From Chryseobacterium lathyri (GTDB taxonomy: Bacteria; Bacteroidota; Bacteroidia; Flavobacteriales; Weeksellaceae), in NCBI RefSeq assembly GCF_030812195.1, contig NZ_JAUSSF010000003.1, forward strand, positions 248,001 through 312,000: a DNA stretch of 64,000 nucleotides, in the 5' to 3' direction. This document shows positions 37,863 to 46,858 of the stretch, piece after piece. Made by a program: the position numbers and the translations under genes. The first letter of the stretch is position 1, and every line of letters starts with the position of its first letter. The notes under the pieces were generated by a model, which had not been told where the DNA came from, made no database searches, and was given only the letters and a program-made list of their open reading frames with translations.

Positions 37863-38388
37863 TTGTTACCTCCAGTAAAGTTTTGTCTTTATATCCTAGC
37901 ATTTTCGCCAATATAACATTGGGAAATTCATGAATCCCTATATTATAAAGATTCACACTGTCATTAAAAAATTCTCTTCTGTCTGCTATTTTGTTCTCCA
38001 GTTCGGAAACCCTTTTCTGCAGTTCAAGGAAATTAGTATTGGATTTCAGCTCAGGATAATTTTCTGAAACAGCAAAGAATGAAGAAAGTGCTTTTGAAGT
38101 CTCATTAGCAAGCTCGGTTCTTTTATCTGCATCAGTACTGTTATTATAAAATGTCCTGAGCTCTGTAAGGCGGGCAAGAATTTTTTCTTCATATTCCATA
38201 AAATGTTTGGCAACAGTAACCAGATTGGGAATTTCATCTGCGCGCTGCTTCAGGACTACATCAATATTACCATAGGCTTTATCAACATTAAATCTGAGCA
38301 TGACCAGCTTATTATAAAGATTGATCAAAAAGCTGATGAGAACTACTCCCAGCAAAATAAGTAATATGATAGCGACCGTCTGATTCAT
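37828..38388 (-). CDS. lemA: LemA family protein
   Basis: A 186-residue protein from the ATG at 38388. An N-terminal membrane helix (about 5-27) is followed by the LemA helical bundle: LINLYNKLVMLRFNVDKAYGNIDVVLKQRADEIPNLV, then FFNDSVNLYNIGIHEFPNVILAKMLGY near the C-terminus. The topology usually places the bundle outside the cytoplasm. Its role is unclear in most bacteria. Its start overlaps the stop of the GIDE-like gene in TAATG, and it overlaps the following membrane-protein gene, so the three form a tight unit. Confidence 0.9.
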   Translation of the reverse strand: MNQTVAIILLILLGVVLISFLINLYNKLVMLRFNVDKAYGNIDVVLKQRADEIPNLVTVAKHFMEYEEKILARLTELRTFYNNSTDADKRTELANETSKALSSFFAVSENYPELKSNTNFLELQKRVSELENKIADRREFFNDSVNLYNIGIHEFPNVILAKMLGYKDKTLLEVTNAEKHYDGVRF

Positions 38389-39170
38389 TATTGTGTAAGT
38401 ATATAAATAATTATTAAAAGGATGATGGAGCAGGTAAATATAAACGACCTCAGCAATGGCTGATATTTGTTCCAAACATTGATTCCTGATGCTGATGTAA
38501 TTCCGAGGACTTTATAATGTTCATCTTTTCTAATGAAAGGTACTCCGTTTTTAGAATCGACATAGCCTACCAACAGTATTTTCTGCCCATTTTTTAAAAG
38601 GGTTTCTGTATATCTTTTGCTGTTGGTGCTGCTCACATTGGTTTCTCCTAACAAAACAAATTCAATTTTATCCGGCTCTACTTCTATCGTTCCGGTATCA
38701 TCTGTAACCAGGAAGGCATTGCATTGTGTTTCTCTGTGAACGGTTGTGTATGAAAGCCTGCCATCGGAATCTTTGCTGATATTTTCTATGGTATAGTAAT
38801 ATCCGATACAGACTTCATGATCCACCGGAGAGGTCAGCGGCTCTTTCATGATCAGAGTTCCTTCAATCTCTGCCAGACCTTTTGCCACGGAATGGATCTT
38901 AGAGGTCGGCAGCGATGACTGCAACCGTAAAAAACGTTTGGCAGCCGTAGGTTTCATGAAGGTAAAAAAAATGAGCACAAAAATCAGTAAAGGAATAAGA
39001 ATGACAGCCTTTGCTGCGTAGGCATCATAATTATTGGCAATTTCAAAAGCATATTCATGCAGCGGCATTTTATCTTTAAAAATTATCCACAGAATAAAAT
39101 AAATAAAGCATGCGGCTATTATTCCTAAAATGATATATACGATGTATGGTCTACCTTTTTTAACTCCCAT
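38388..39170 (-). CDS. GIDE-like membrane protein
   Basis: A protein of about 260 residues from the ATG at 39170 (a GTG six codons earlier is in frame). It has two N-terminal helices (about 10-32 and 55-75) and one at the C-terminus (about 238-258). The middle resembles the GIDE domain of MUL1-type proteins: LIMKEPLTSPVDHEVCIGYYYTIEN..., then FLVTDDTGTIEVEPDKIEF. There is no RING finger. In prokaryotes such proteins often accompany LemA, as here. Whether this membrane unit belongs to the T6SS operon or merely follows it is not clear. Confidence 0.7.
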   Translation of the reverse strand: MGVKKGRPYIVYIILGIIAACFIYFILWIIFKDKMPLHEYAFEIANNYDAYAAKAVILIPLLIFVLIFFTFMKPTAAKRFLRLQSSLPTSKIHSVAKGLAEIEGTLIMKEPLTSPVDHEVCIGYYYTIENISKDSDGRLSYTTVHRETQCNAFLVTDDTGTIEVEPDKIEFVLLGETNVSSTNSKRYTETLLKNGQKILLVGYVDSKNGVPFIRKDEHYKVLGITSASGINVWNKYQPLLRSFIFTCSIILLIIIYILTQ

Positions 39171-39232
39171 ATATTTTGCTCTGAACACCCAGTAAAATCT
39201 CTGAATATTATTCCGGCATTTCTTTCTTTTTT

Positions 39233-40024
39233 CTAAATGACTTCAAATTCTTCTTTTCCCTGTGGGATATGAAACATCAGTTCCAGCATCAGCTCCTCAC
39301 CGGTTTGTTGATTATAAAGGAAAAATGCAGGTTCCCCATTTAATTTTTTATAGGTGGCCAGTTTTCCGTTACCATAGATTTTTAAAACCCTATCTTCCTG
39401 CAGCGGCATCATTTTAAAGCCATTATTAAAATCTTCTAATAAGCTGTTCAGTCTTGCTTTTGCATCTTCATCGCTTAAATACATGGATAAAGCCATATTT
39501 TTTTCACGATTCTTTATCATTTCAAAGTAAGGTTCATATTGTTTTGAGCTGATAAGACTGCTTATTTTTTTGTATGCCGAATCCAGTTTGGCAGCAAGGT
39601 AAGAATTATCTTTTGAAATTGACAGCAGATCACGGCTTTGCTCCCATTTTATCATTTCATAAGGAATTTCAGCCTGAAAGGACGATTTGTGATGTAATGA
39701 AGGCAGCTTCTTTGCAGTCTCTTTTTCTGAAAACTGAAAATTACCGCAATCTTTTTCATGGACAAACTTATCATTAAAAACGTCAAATAACTTAACGGTG
39801 TATTGAAATGCTGTCCTTGAATCTATATACTGTTCTCCTGCGACCGGCAGAAGCTTAATTTCAATTTTCTGCTCACCGGAACTGCTTATTCCAAAATTAA
39901 CAGGAACATTGGGAGACATCTGTCCTTCAGTTTCCAGGGCAATAACGGGGATGTCATTCACCAGAATTTCGAATTTGCAGTAAACAGCAGTAAAATCAAT
40001 GGTATAATAAGGTTCTTTAGCCAT
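39233..40024 (-). CDS. Unknown protein in T6SS accessory island
   Basis: A 263-residue protein without signal peptide or recognised domain. The N-terminal third is beta-rich (YTIDFTAVYCKFEILVNDIPVI), the middle is helical and charged (about 135-190), and the end again looks beta-rich (KIYGNGKLATYKKLNGEPAFFLYN). It begins nine bases after the lipoprotein gene upstream and is codirectional with the whole island. A cytoplasmic adaptor or chaperone role for an effector is possible but not supported by a motif. Confidence 0.6.
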   Translation of the reverse strand: MAKEPYYTIDFTAVYCKFEILVNDIPVIALETEGQMSPNVPVNFGISSSGEQKIEIKLLPVAGEQYIDSRTAFQYTVKLFDVFNDKFVHEKDCGNFQFSEKETAKKLPSLHHKSSFQAEIPYEMIKWEQSRDLLSISKDNSYLAAKLDSAYKKISSLISSKQYEPYFEMIKNREKNMALSMYLSDEDAKARLNSLLEDFNNGFKMMPLQEDRVLKIYGNGKLATYKKLNGEPAFFLYNQQTGEELMLELMFHIPQGKEEFEVI

Positions 40025-40032
40025 TATTGTTA

Positions 40033-40743
40033 TTATTTATTATAAAACATATCGAGACTTCGATAAGAAATCCATTCTTTATATTTCGGGCTGGTTTTAT
40101 CTAAAGCAAAGATCTTCAATGTATTTTCATTAGGTTTCTTAGAAAGATTAACGGTGTGGATGGTGAAGAAAGTTGTTTTGGCTTCTTTATCCTCCCAAAC
40201 CTGTATTGTTTCTTCTATGTGATCTGTTTTGAATTCTCCGTTTTCATCCAGGAAGATCGGCCTTTCTTTGGTGTTTACCTTCTTATCTGAAAAGTCTGCC
40301 TTATGGCCTGCTTTTTTTTCAATAGCACTCAGAATGGCATCTGTATTCGGATTGTTCTGCAATACCATTTCGTAGCACCATACTTTTTTATCATTCTTTG
40401 AATAAAAAACGGAAACATCGTCCGTAGCAGACTGCAGTGTATTACTAAATAACGACAGGTTCAGGTTTTTATCTTTTGGAAATTGAAATTCAACATAATC
40501 CACTGAGGTATTAAAATCGCCTGAAGCATTGTCATTGGCCGTTAAGCCAATTCCTTTGAGGAAATCTTCCCCGTTGGTTCCGAATTTCAGATCTTTAAAA
40601 TCCATTTTTCCCTGTGTGCTATTTTCTGTTTTATTGGCAACACTGGTACTGGCTGTCTGGGAAACCAATTTGCCTGTTCCTTTTTCCTGACAGTTCATAA
40701 GAACAAAGCTCAAAACAATTTGGCATATAACGATCTTTTTCAT
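40033..40743 (-). CDS. Island lipoprotein A
   Basis: A 236-residue putative lipoprotein; the lipobox-like sequence VLMNC places the cysteine at 18. The following 30 residues are Ser/Thr-rich linker, then a folded domain (about 50-236). It resembles the neighbouring lipoprotein encoded at 40755-41378 in the order of segments (a long helix with AILSAIEKKAGHKADF, a strand pair, and a KYKEWISYRS end). Two lipoproteins after an effector-like gene fit the layout of periplasmic immunity proteins, which is inference only. Confidence 0.6.
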   Translation of the reverse strand: MKKIVICQIVLSFVLMNCQEKGTGKLVSQTASTSVANKTENSTQGKMDFKDLKFGTNGEDFLKGIGLTANDNASGDFNTSVDYVEFQFPKDKNLNLSLFSNTLQSATDDVSVFYSKNDKKVWCYEMVLQNNPNTDAILSAIEKKAGHKADFSDKKVNTKERPIFLDENGEFKTDHIEETIQVWEDKEAKTTFFTIHTVNLSKKPNENTLKIFALDKTSPKYKEWISYRSLDMFYNK

Positions 40744-40754
40744 TCAACTTTTAT

Positions 40755-41378
40755 TTAGTTTTCTTCTTTATTGTATATACTATACGGGTAATTTTCTACC
40801 TTTTTATTATTTTTTATCCTGAATTTTAAGTACTCCGAATATTTTGTAGTCTGAGTAGCATTAATGATCAGTGTGGTAAAGTTAGTATTTAAACATAATA
40901 GATCCGATTCTTTTGTTTTTTCTCCTTGTATTTCGGCATTTCCGTTATTCAGAATATATAACTTTCCGGAAGTTTCCCAGATGATGTTTCTTTCTGTTTC
41001 GTTTCCTTTATCAAAAGCAGGTTTCCCAAGTTTTTCAAGAAGGAGTTTTTCCAGCTCTTCACTTTCTTTCGGGGTATATAGATGGATTTTATATCCGTTT
41101 ATATTTTTTGAATCTCCTAAAAGTTCAAGGTAATTTTTTCCTGCATAGGTTGCAGAATTACTTTTAATTTCATTTGTGAAAGACTGTCCATACAATATAA
41201 AAGCATTCATATCTTTCACCTGATAGGCGGTAAGGCTTTTATCTAATATAGATTTTTTCTCCGTATAGTCGATTCCGCTTAAAATATTTTCTTTTTTTAC
41301 GGGGAAAAGAACATTGGATAGGTCTTTTTTTGCATTACTGCATGATATAAAGAGAGACATGATTAAAAGTATAAACAT
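40755..41378 (-). CDS. Island lipoprotein B
   Basis: A protein of about 207 residues started at the ATG at 41378, with signal and lipobox SLFISC (C13). The start lies five bases after the stop of the 940-residue OmpA-domain gene. The body has a helix SEELEKLLLEKLGKPAFDKG, strands TERNIIWETSGKLYIL, and ends TKYSEYLKFRI, parallel to lipoprotein A. The two are probably diverged tandem duplicates. A role as an immunity or partner protein for the preceding gene product is plausible but untested. Confidence 0.6.
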   Translation of the reverse strand: MFILLIMSLFISCSNAKKDLSNVLFPVKKENILSGIDYTEKKSILDKSLTAYQVKDMNAFILYGQSFTNEIKSNSATYAGKNYLELLGDSKNINGYKIHLYTPKESEELEKLLLEKLGKPAFDKGNETERNIIWETSGKLYILNNGNAEIQGEKTKESDLLCLNTNFTTLIINATQTTKYSEYLKFRIKNNKKVENYPYSIYNKEEN

Positions 41379-41382
41379 ATTT

Positions 41383-44205
41383 TTAATTTTTCTTTTTTTC
41401 CCAAAGTAATATTTTGTTATCATAACCTACTAATTCTGCCAAATATTTCATAATATTAAATCCATCAAAAAATGTGCGGGTTCTGTTATAGTTTACCGGA
41501 GTCCAGTCTGAGCTTACCTTTTTATAGGTGAATCCAGCTTTTACCATGATTACTACAGTTCCTACACACGGATCTATGCTTAAGCTTGGAATATAATAAA
41601 TCCCGGCCGTAGAATCGTATTTTAATTTATGTCCCGAAGTAATTCCCATAGTTGCTCCTGCACTTAATTTTCCTTCCACATGTCCTTCCAGCTCAGGTTT
41701 TTTTGTAGTTCCTATAACAACAAACATTCCTTTTAATTCGAGCCCTGACTTTAATTCAACAGTAATGTTTGAGCTCAGATCAAAATTAACTTCTTTATCT
41801 CCTTTAACGGTACTGAATGAACCATCGATAACACCATCTACTTTTCCTTTCACTTCAAGATCAATGTACATTTTAAAGTTGATGACCACATGTTCTGTTT
41901 CGTAGCCTTTGCTTGCCCATTCTCTGATCATATTGAAGATTTCAAGAGCCAGTACATTTCCTGTTCCGGCTGTAGCTACGGCCACTCCTGCCTGAACAAC
42001 CAGAGCTAAAAGGTCAAAAACAATAGCCAGTTCAATCAAAGGTTTTGCTTCGATAAAGAGCATCAGCTTGGTTCCTATGTCAGAATGTGCTTCATTAACA
42101 TCTGCTTCCCATTCTGCTCCAAAATATAGTGCGGGTGCATTTAGTTTTATTTCAAATGGTAATTTTCTTCCTACTCCTTTGGACACAACACCTTTTGTCT
42201 GCGATGTGATTCCCTGCGACATTTTTTTAACGGAAGAAATAATAGAGAAGAGTTTACTGATCTTATCTTTATATTTCAGAGTAAGCTCCGGTTTACAGTA
42301 ATAGCTTCCATCTTCTTGTTTATCATAAGAAGCTTTAAGCTCAACTCCGAATTCTACATCTGTATATTTTCCTTTCTCTTCATTGGCAAGGCTCAATGCT
42401 TTGCCTCGAAGTTCTTTGTGCTTTTCAGGAGTCATTTTTTGCCATTTTATACTTAAGCTGTTGCTCAGGTTGATAAAAAAGGCGAATCTCCACTTTATAT
42501 CCGGATATGCTTTTATTAATACCGTAGTTCTTTTCTCATTGCTGTAATATCTGCAGGTATGTACGTGCATATGAAACTGATTCGGGCTGGAAGATGCAGG
42601 CCAGATATATTGCATAACGGTCATTGATTGGGCATCAAACCCAACTCCTCCTCCAAAATTATACCTGCTCAGCGGAGCATAGACTTCATAAGGGAATGTT
42701 GGTGTCTGAAAGCTTTTTTTTGTATCTCCTTTATCTATTGCCTGCCCCACATCGACGATATAAATTTCTTTTTTATGTTTGTTTTTGGCATCTCTGAAAC
42801 AGCTATTGGTATCAAAGCCTGTCACATCAATGATAAGTTCTTTTTTCGTGGCTGAAGTAGGAGCTACTACCGCATAATGGATAGTCTGGGCGTCGTGGGC
42901 ATTGAATACAAAAGAGATGTCTACTCTACGGTTGTTTTCGTAATCTTTCTCATTTTTGTATTTGATATTATCTCTTCCCATTTTATCATCTGTAGGATCT
43001 ACTTCCCCTTTTCCTACCGAGATGATTCTTCTGGGATCCAATCCTCCGTCTGCAAAGAATTTTTTCACTATATCAGCTCTTCTTTGGGAAAGTCCTTTAT
43101 TATAATTTTCTTTTCCTATAACGCAGGCATAGCCACTAAGATTCATGGTGGAATCTTTGTGCTCGAGAAGGAATTTGAGAACATTATTCAGGATGGCAAC
43201 TCCATCTTTATCAATGACTGTGGAATCAAATTTATAATAGATTGTTCTCTGAATATGTTCCTGAAGAGCAGCAGATTTTATGAGTTTGACACCATCTCCG
43301 TTTTTAAAGACTGTAGCTGTTGTATTGTTGGCTTTGCCATCTTTTGTTTCAGTTTCCGTTATTTTGATGACTTCAAATTTACATGGCTCGAGTCTTGCGG
43401 AATTTACATCCGGCTTGTATACTTTTGTCGGGGTCTGGTTTTTGCTGACATTGGCATTGGTGGTAACCACTTTATTCTTGACATTCAGGTAGATAGCATG
43501 AAGATCATCACCCATACTATCTTTGATGTACTTTTTGGAACCGGAATCTTTTACTTTGACATAAAATTCTTCTACATTCTGGATATTGTCCACATGGGCC
43601 ATCCATGAGTAGGTATTTTCTATTTTTAAATTGACCTCACCATCTATCACCTGTACATTATTGTATACATGAACCAGCTTGTCATCTTTTGCGGACTGCT
43701 GGTTCCAAAGCTCAATAGTCAGCGTATTTCCGTTGAGACCTTCTGTGGTCAGATTAAGATACACAATATGTCCGTAGGAAATATAATTGACTTTATTCTG
43801 GTTTTTGATGCTGGTCTTACTTCCTCTCTGGGTAGTCCATTTACTGGTAACAATTTTGGGTTCACACCAGCCTTTCACATAAAGTCCCACATTATTTTTG
43901 GTATCTCTTTTACCGGAAAAACTGGCCTCAATGTAGAACTGATAACTACCGCAGTACTGCTTATCAATATTGAATTTATACCCTGTGGAAGATGGAACCT
44001 GATAGATAATAATTTTGCGGTCGTTGGTCTGCCTCATCCAAATCACAGGTTTCTTTTTATCTTCGGCCGTTGTATCCGGCAGCCATTCTTCTACCTGGAA
44101 AGTGACATCCTGGTTCGGGACAATAGTAACTCTCTGACCCGGAACAGACATTTTTGGATAATACCTGCCTTTTGTAACCTTTATTTTTTTTACTCCTTTT
44201 GCCAT
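41383..44205 (-). CDS. Large T6SS-associated protein with internal OmpA domain
   Basis: A 940-residue protein without a signal peptide. Residues 1-310 are beta-rich, Ig-like (repeating strands, e.g. QRVTIVPNQDVTFQVEEW). Residues about 320-434 form an OmpA C-terminal-like peptidoglycan-binding domain (IYYKFDSTVID..., NKGLSQRRADIVKKF, ending NRRVDISF). The C-terminal half is beta-rich, with one long hydrophobic stretch (about 733-770, LIELAIVFDLLALVVQAGVAVATAGTG). Lying after a DUF4280 PAAR-like gene and lacking Sec signal, it is a candidate T6SS cargo with a wall-binding module. Toxic activity is not evident from motifs. Confidence 0.7.
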   Translation of the reverse strand: MAKGVKKIKVTKGRYYPKMSVPGQRVTIVPNQDVTFQVEEWLPDTTAEDKKKPVIWMRQTNDRKIIIYQVPSSTGYKFNIDKQYCGSYQFYIEASFSGKRDTKNNVGLYVKGWCEPKIVTSKWTTQRGSKTSIKNQNKVNYISYGHIVYLNLTTEGLNGNTLTIELWNQQSAKDDKLVHVYNNVQVIDGEVNLKIENTYSWMAHVDNIQNVEEFYVKVKDSGSKKYIKDSMGDDLHAIYLNVKNKVVTTNANVSKNQTPTKVYKPDVNSARLEPCKFEVIKITETETKDGKANNTTATVFKNGDGVKLIKSAALQEHIQRTIYYKFDSTVIDKDGVAILNNVLKFLLEHKDSTMNLSGYACVIGKENYNKGLSQRRADIVKKFFADGGLDPRRIISVGKGEVDPTDDKMGRDNIKYKNEKDYENNRRVDISFVFNAHDAQTIHYAVVAPTSATKKELIIDVTGFDTNSCFRDAKNKHKKEIYIVDVGQAIDKGDTKKSFQTPTFPYEVYAPLSRYNFGGGVGFDAQSMTVMQYIWPASSSPNQFHMHVHTCRYYSNEKRTTVLIKAYPDIKWRFAFFINLSNSLSIKWQKMTPEKHKELRGKALSLANEEKGKYTDVEFGVELKASYDKQEDGSYYCKPELTLKYKDKISKLFSIISSVKKMSQGITSQTKGVVSKGVGRKLPFEIKLNAPALYFGAEWEADVNEAHSDIGTKLMLFIEAKPLIELAIVFDLLALVVQAGVAVATAGTGNVLALEIFNMIREWASKGYETEHVVINFKMYIDLEVKGKVDGVIDGSFSTVKGDKEVNFDLSSNITVELKSGLELKGMFVVIGTTKKPELEGHVEGKLSAGATMGITSGHKLKYDSTAGIYYIPSLSIDPCVGTVVIMVKAGFTYKKVSSDWTPVNYNRTRTFFDGFNIMKYLAELVGYDNKILLWEKKKN

Positions 44206-44216
44206 TTCTTTGTCGT

Positions 44217-44705
44217 TTAGATTACACCATCCTGCCCGCCATACTCAGGCTGTTCTTTATACATTTCTTCGGGACTGACCAACGGGTTGATCTGCTGCTG
44301 TACATCCGGATCAGCATTTTTAAAGTTCTGCGGACTGCCTTCTGTTCGCTGGCCATGGTCTATGATCTCAATACATGGTGTTCCGGCAATGGCACAAACG
44401 GCCTTGCTATCTTCCAAAATAATATAGCCATTGTTATTGAGCTGCACTTTATCGTAAAAATTCTGCCACTCTGTTACCATAATTTTGCATGGCGGCGGCG
44501 GAACTCCCATTTTTGTACAGTTTCCGAAGGTATTTTTTTCAAATGTAGCTGCTCCTATTTCTTTCGTGGTTACGATAAGCTTTTTGGAGGCATTTTTATC
44601 ATTAGCATATTCTTTCTGGTGGGAGAGCACTTTGAGTTTGTCCGGAACCTGTCCGAACTGGCATTTGCACATAGCACCCTGTACTACAATATGTTTTTCT
44701 GCCAT
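44217..44705 (-). CDS. DUF4280 PAAR-like spike-tip protein
   Basis: A 162-residue protein of the DUF4280 family: HIVVQGAMCKCQFGQ at the N-terminus (C13, C15), a middle ENTFGNCTKMGVPPPPCKI and late AVCAIAGTPCIEIIDHGQ. DUF4280 members behave as PAAR-like caps that sharpen the VgrG spike and carry effectors in type VI and related contractile systems. The protein lies between a secreted unknown and the large OmpA-domain protein, the position expected for a cap encoded beside its cargo. The C-terminal tail is short and Pro/Gly-rich. Confidence 0.85.
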   Translation of the reverse strand: MAEKHIVVQGAMCKCQFGQVPDKLKVLSHQKEYANDKNASKKLIVTTKEIGAATFEKNTFGNCTKMGVPPPPCKIMVTEWQNFYDKVQLNNNGYIILEDSKAVCAIAGTPCIEIIDHGQRTEGSPQNFKNADPDVQQQINPLVSPEEMYKEQPEYGGQDGVI

Positions 44706-44707
44706 GG

Positions 44708-45748
44708 CTAAAATTCTTTATTTGAAATTACTAATCTGCTTAAATATTCATTTCCGAATTCCAGTTGTACAAAAGAGGAATTCATCTTAAAGGTAACGAC
44801 CGTTAATGCTTTGGAGGAGTTTTCATCGGTATCCACTGTGGTTTGGTAAAGCTGTGCCTTGTACCTTGCAAACTTCTGCTTACATTCGGATGGTGAGCTG
44901 TCATTGAATACCAGTCCATGCGGCAATCCTGAAACGCTGTCACTTCCGTAATACTGAATGGCATAATATTCTTCTCCGCTATTCATATGGGCGTAGATCA
45001 TATTAAAATCGTCGAAATCCCAATTGGAGTATGTTTCCCCTTTACAGTCTTTACATTCCAATTCACTTGGACTTACCTGTAAAAGTTTTGTAAAGGTCTC
45101 TGATGTAGCGGGTAATGAAATAAACTGTTTCTTACCAAACAGACTCTGAAGCTTTTTTGAAGTTTTTTTCTGCTTCGGATTATCTGCAACCATATCTGTT
45201 GTTGTCGCAGCAGTTGTATAGGTCGTAACAGCAGTACTATCGGCCTCTGAAACGTCATTATCATTCGAAGGTTCTGCGGGCTTATAATTTAAAAGAAATT
45301 CTTTGATCTCTTTTTCAAGTTTACCGGTAGATTTGGTCAGTTTGGTATCGACTTCTTTTTTAGACCAGCTGTCCGGCACTACTTTTTCAAGAAAAACAGT
45401 GACTTTCGTGCTTTTAGAAGAAACTTTTTTCATATTGACATTCCACACTGCCTGCTGGATAAACTGTTTAGGCTTTGCCCCGCTTTTCAATGCTAAATTC
45501 AGATAAGGATTTTTCTCATCACCTTCATATTTTAAATTATAAAGATTAACAGTAGTTAAGAAATCGCTATCAGATACAGCAGCGTCCTTAGCTTCATCCT
45601 TTGTGAAATCATTCTGGAAATAAGAAATAGAGTTCTGTAAAGTCTCCATATCTTTTGGGATATTAAACTCTACTTTCTGTCCGAAATACAGGCTGAAGCT
45701 CAGTATAAAGGTAAGTATGGATATTTTATGATTCAATCTGGTTTTCAT
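44708..45748 (-). CDS. Exported unknown protein in T6SS island
   Basis: A 346-residue protein with a Sec signal peptide (cleaved near SLYFGQ, residue 23). A central Thr/Ser/Asp-rich linker (about 165-195) separates two folded parts. The second has a cysteine pair in SELECKDCKGETYSNWDF and ends with strands FVQLEFGNEYLSRLVIS. The stop is two bases before the DUF4280 start. The function is unknown; exported proteins in this position can be immunity proteins or periplasmic partners. Confidence 0.6.
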   Translation of the reverse strand: MKTRLNHKISILTFILSFSLYFGQKVEFNIPKDMETLQNSISYFQNDFTKDEAKDAAVSDSDFLTTVNLYNLKYEGDEKNPYLNLALKSGAKPKQFIQQAVWNVNMKKVSSKSTKVTVFLEKVVPDSWSKKEVDTKLTKSTGKLEKEIKEFLLNYKPAEPSNDNDVSEADSTAVTTYTTAATTTDMVADNPKQKKTSKKLQSLFGKKQFISLPATSETFTKLLQVSPSELECKDCKGETYSNWDFDDFNMIYAHMNSGEEYYAIQYYGSDSVSGLPHGLVFNDSSPSECKQKFARYKAQLYQTTVDTDENSSKALTVVTFKMNSSFVQLEFGNEYLSRLVISNKEF

Positions 45749-45764
45749 TTTGTTACGTTTTTCC

Positions 45765-46805
45765 TTAGTCTGTCAATTCAGCAACGACTACTGATATTTT
45801 CTTTTTTTTCTCAAGTTTTATGCTGCATTCTAAATACATTGATTTTAAAAGTAAAGTTTCCCCGTTCAGATAGGATACTATTCTGAAATTTCCTTCATGA
45901 TTCATGACCGGGTGATCTTCAATGATCATGGAAAAAGGGGCTTTATTCATGAAATCATATACTGATCTTTCATCATTCAGTCTTCCTTCTCCTTCCATAT
46001 TAATCAGGCCGGTTTCTCCTTTCAGGGGATTTATCTCTAATTTTATTTTGTATTTCGGCTCTACAGGATTACTGACAACAGGGAAACCACTCTCTATTTC
46101 TACCTGATAATCCCACCCGAAACTCTGATAAATCCCAAAGAACAGGGTCCTGATGAAATAATCGTCTTTTAAATAAAGACTTACCGCATCTGGTTCATTT
46201 ATTACTTTTTCTATCTTTTCGCAGTAACTGTCCACTGTTTCTCCTTCAAATTCTTTGTACAGTTCTTCTTTTACGGCCGGCCATCTTTCTTTAAATACTG
46301 AAAGGTTTTCTACAGCATTGAACTTTCCCTGCTCATCTACGCTGATCTGTAACGGATACAAAACCTTAGATGTTTTATAAGCCAGCAGATCAGCTATTTC
46401 ATTGACTTCTTCTTCGTTCAGATACAGGTTGGATGTCCTGTCTATTTCAAAAAAATGAAGTTTATTCTCAGTTTTAAGCCATCGTACTGATGTTTCATAC
46501 TTGAGTTCATTTTTATGATCATTATTTTCGATATTAATAGAAACTCCATATCTGTACAATGAATTCTCAGGCCGGAAAACAAGACTGTTTCCTCTTCCGA
46601 ACTGTACCAGTTTGTTTTTATCCGTCACAGCTGTTATGGGTAGAAATAGTTCTTTCTGACCTGTAAGCTCAATCAGGATCATATCTTTTACGTTGCAGTG
46701 GTTATTATGAAATAACTTTAAAGCATCTGCGTCTAGGTTGTACAGCAGACTTATGCTTTTTAAGCTTTCTCCTTTCTGAACGGTATGTATATTAAATTTC
46801 TGCAT
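45765..46805 (-). CDS. LysM-domain T6SS adaptor-like protein
   Basis: A 346-residue protein without signal peptide. Residues 1-55 form a LysM-type domain (NIHTVQKGESLKSISLLYNLDADAL). The rest shows alternating strands (SLVFRPENSLYRYGVSINIEN, TSVRWLKTENKLHFFEIDR) and helices with no known catalytic motif. Cytoplasmic LysM proteins occur in contractile injection systems as tail or spike-hub components that bind the spike (gp53/gpX-like), so an adaptor role between VgrG and cargo is reasonable. It sits between the DUF2235 gene and the exported unknown. Confidence 0.65.
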   Translation of the reverse strand: MQKFNIHTVQKGESLKSISLLYNLDADALKLFHNNHCNVKDMILIELTGQKELFLPITAVTDKNKLVQFGRGNSLVFRPENSLYRYGVSINIENNDHKNELKYETSVRWLKTENKLHFFEIDRTSNLYLNEEEVNEIADLLAYKTSKVLYPLQISVDEQGKFNAVENLSVFKERWPAVKEELYKEFEGETVDSYCEKIEKVINEPDAVSLYLKDDYFIRTLFFGIYQSFGWDYQVEIESGFPVVSNPVEPKYKIKLEINPLKGETGLINMEGEGRLNDERSVYDFMNKAPFSMIIEDHPVMNHEGNFRIVSYLNGETLLLKSMYLECSIKLEKKKKISVVVAELTD

Positions 46806-46858
46806 AAAAATAATCCGGCTTCGTGTTCTCTGTCCTTGTTTTGCTTATCCATAAGCCA

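Noticed and set aside
42877..43608. A 243-codon plus-strand frame opposite the large OmpA-domain gene
   Set aside because: It is antisense to a well-supported coding sequence, is rich in Phe/Ile as expected from complement of Lys/Asn codons, and has no domain.
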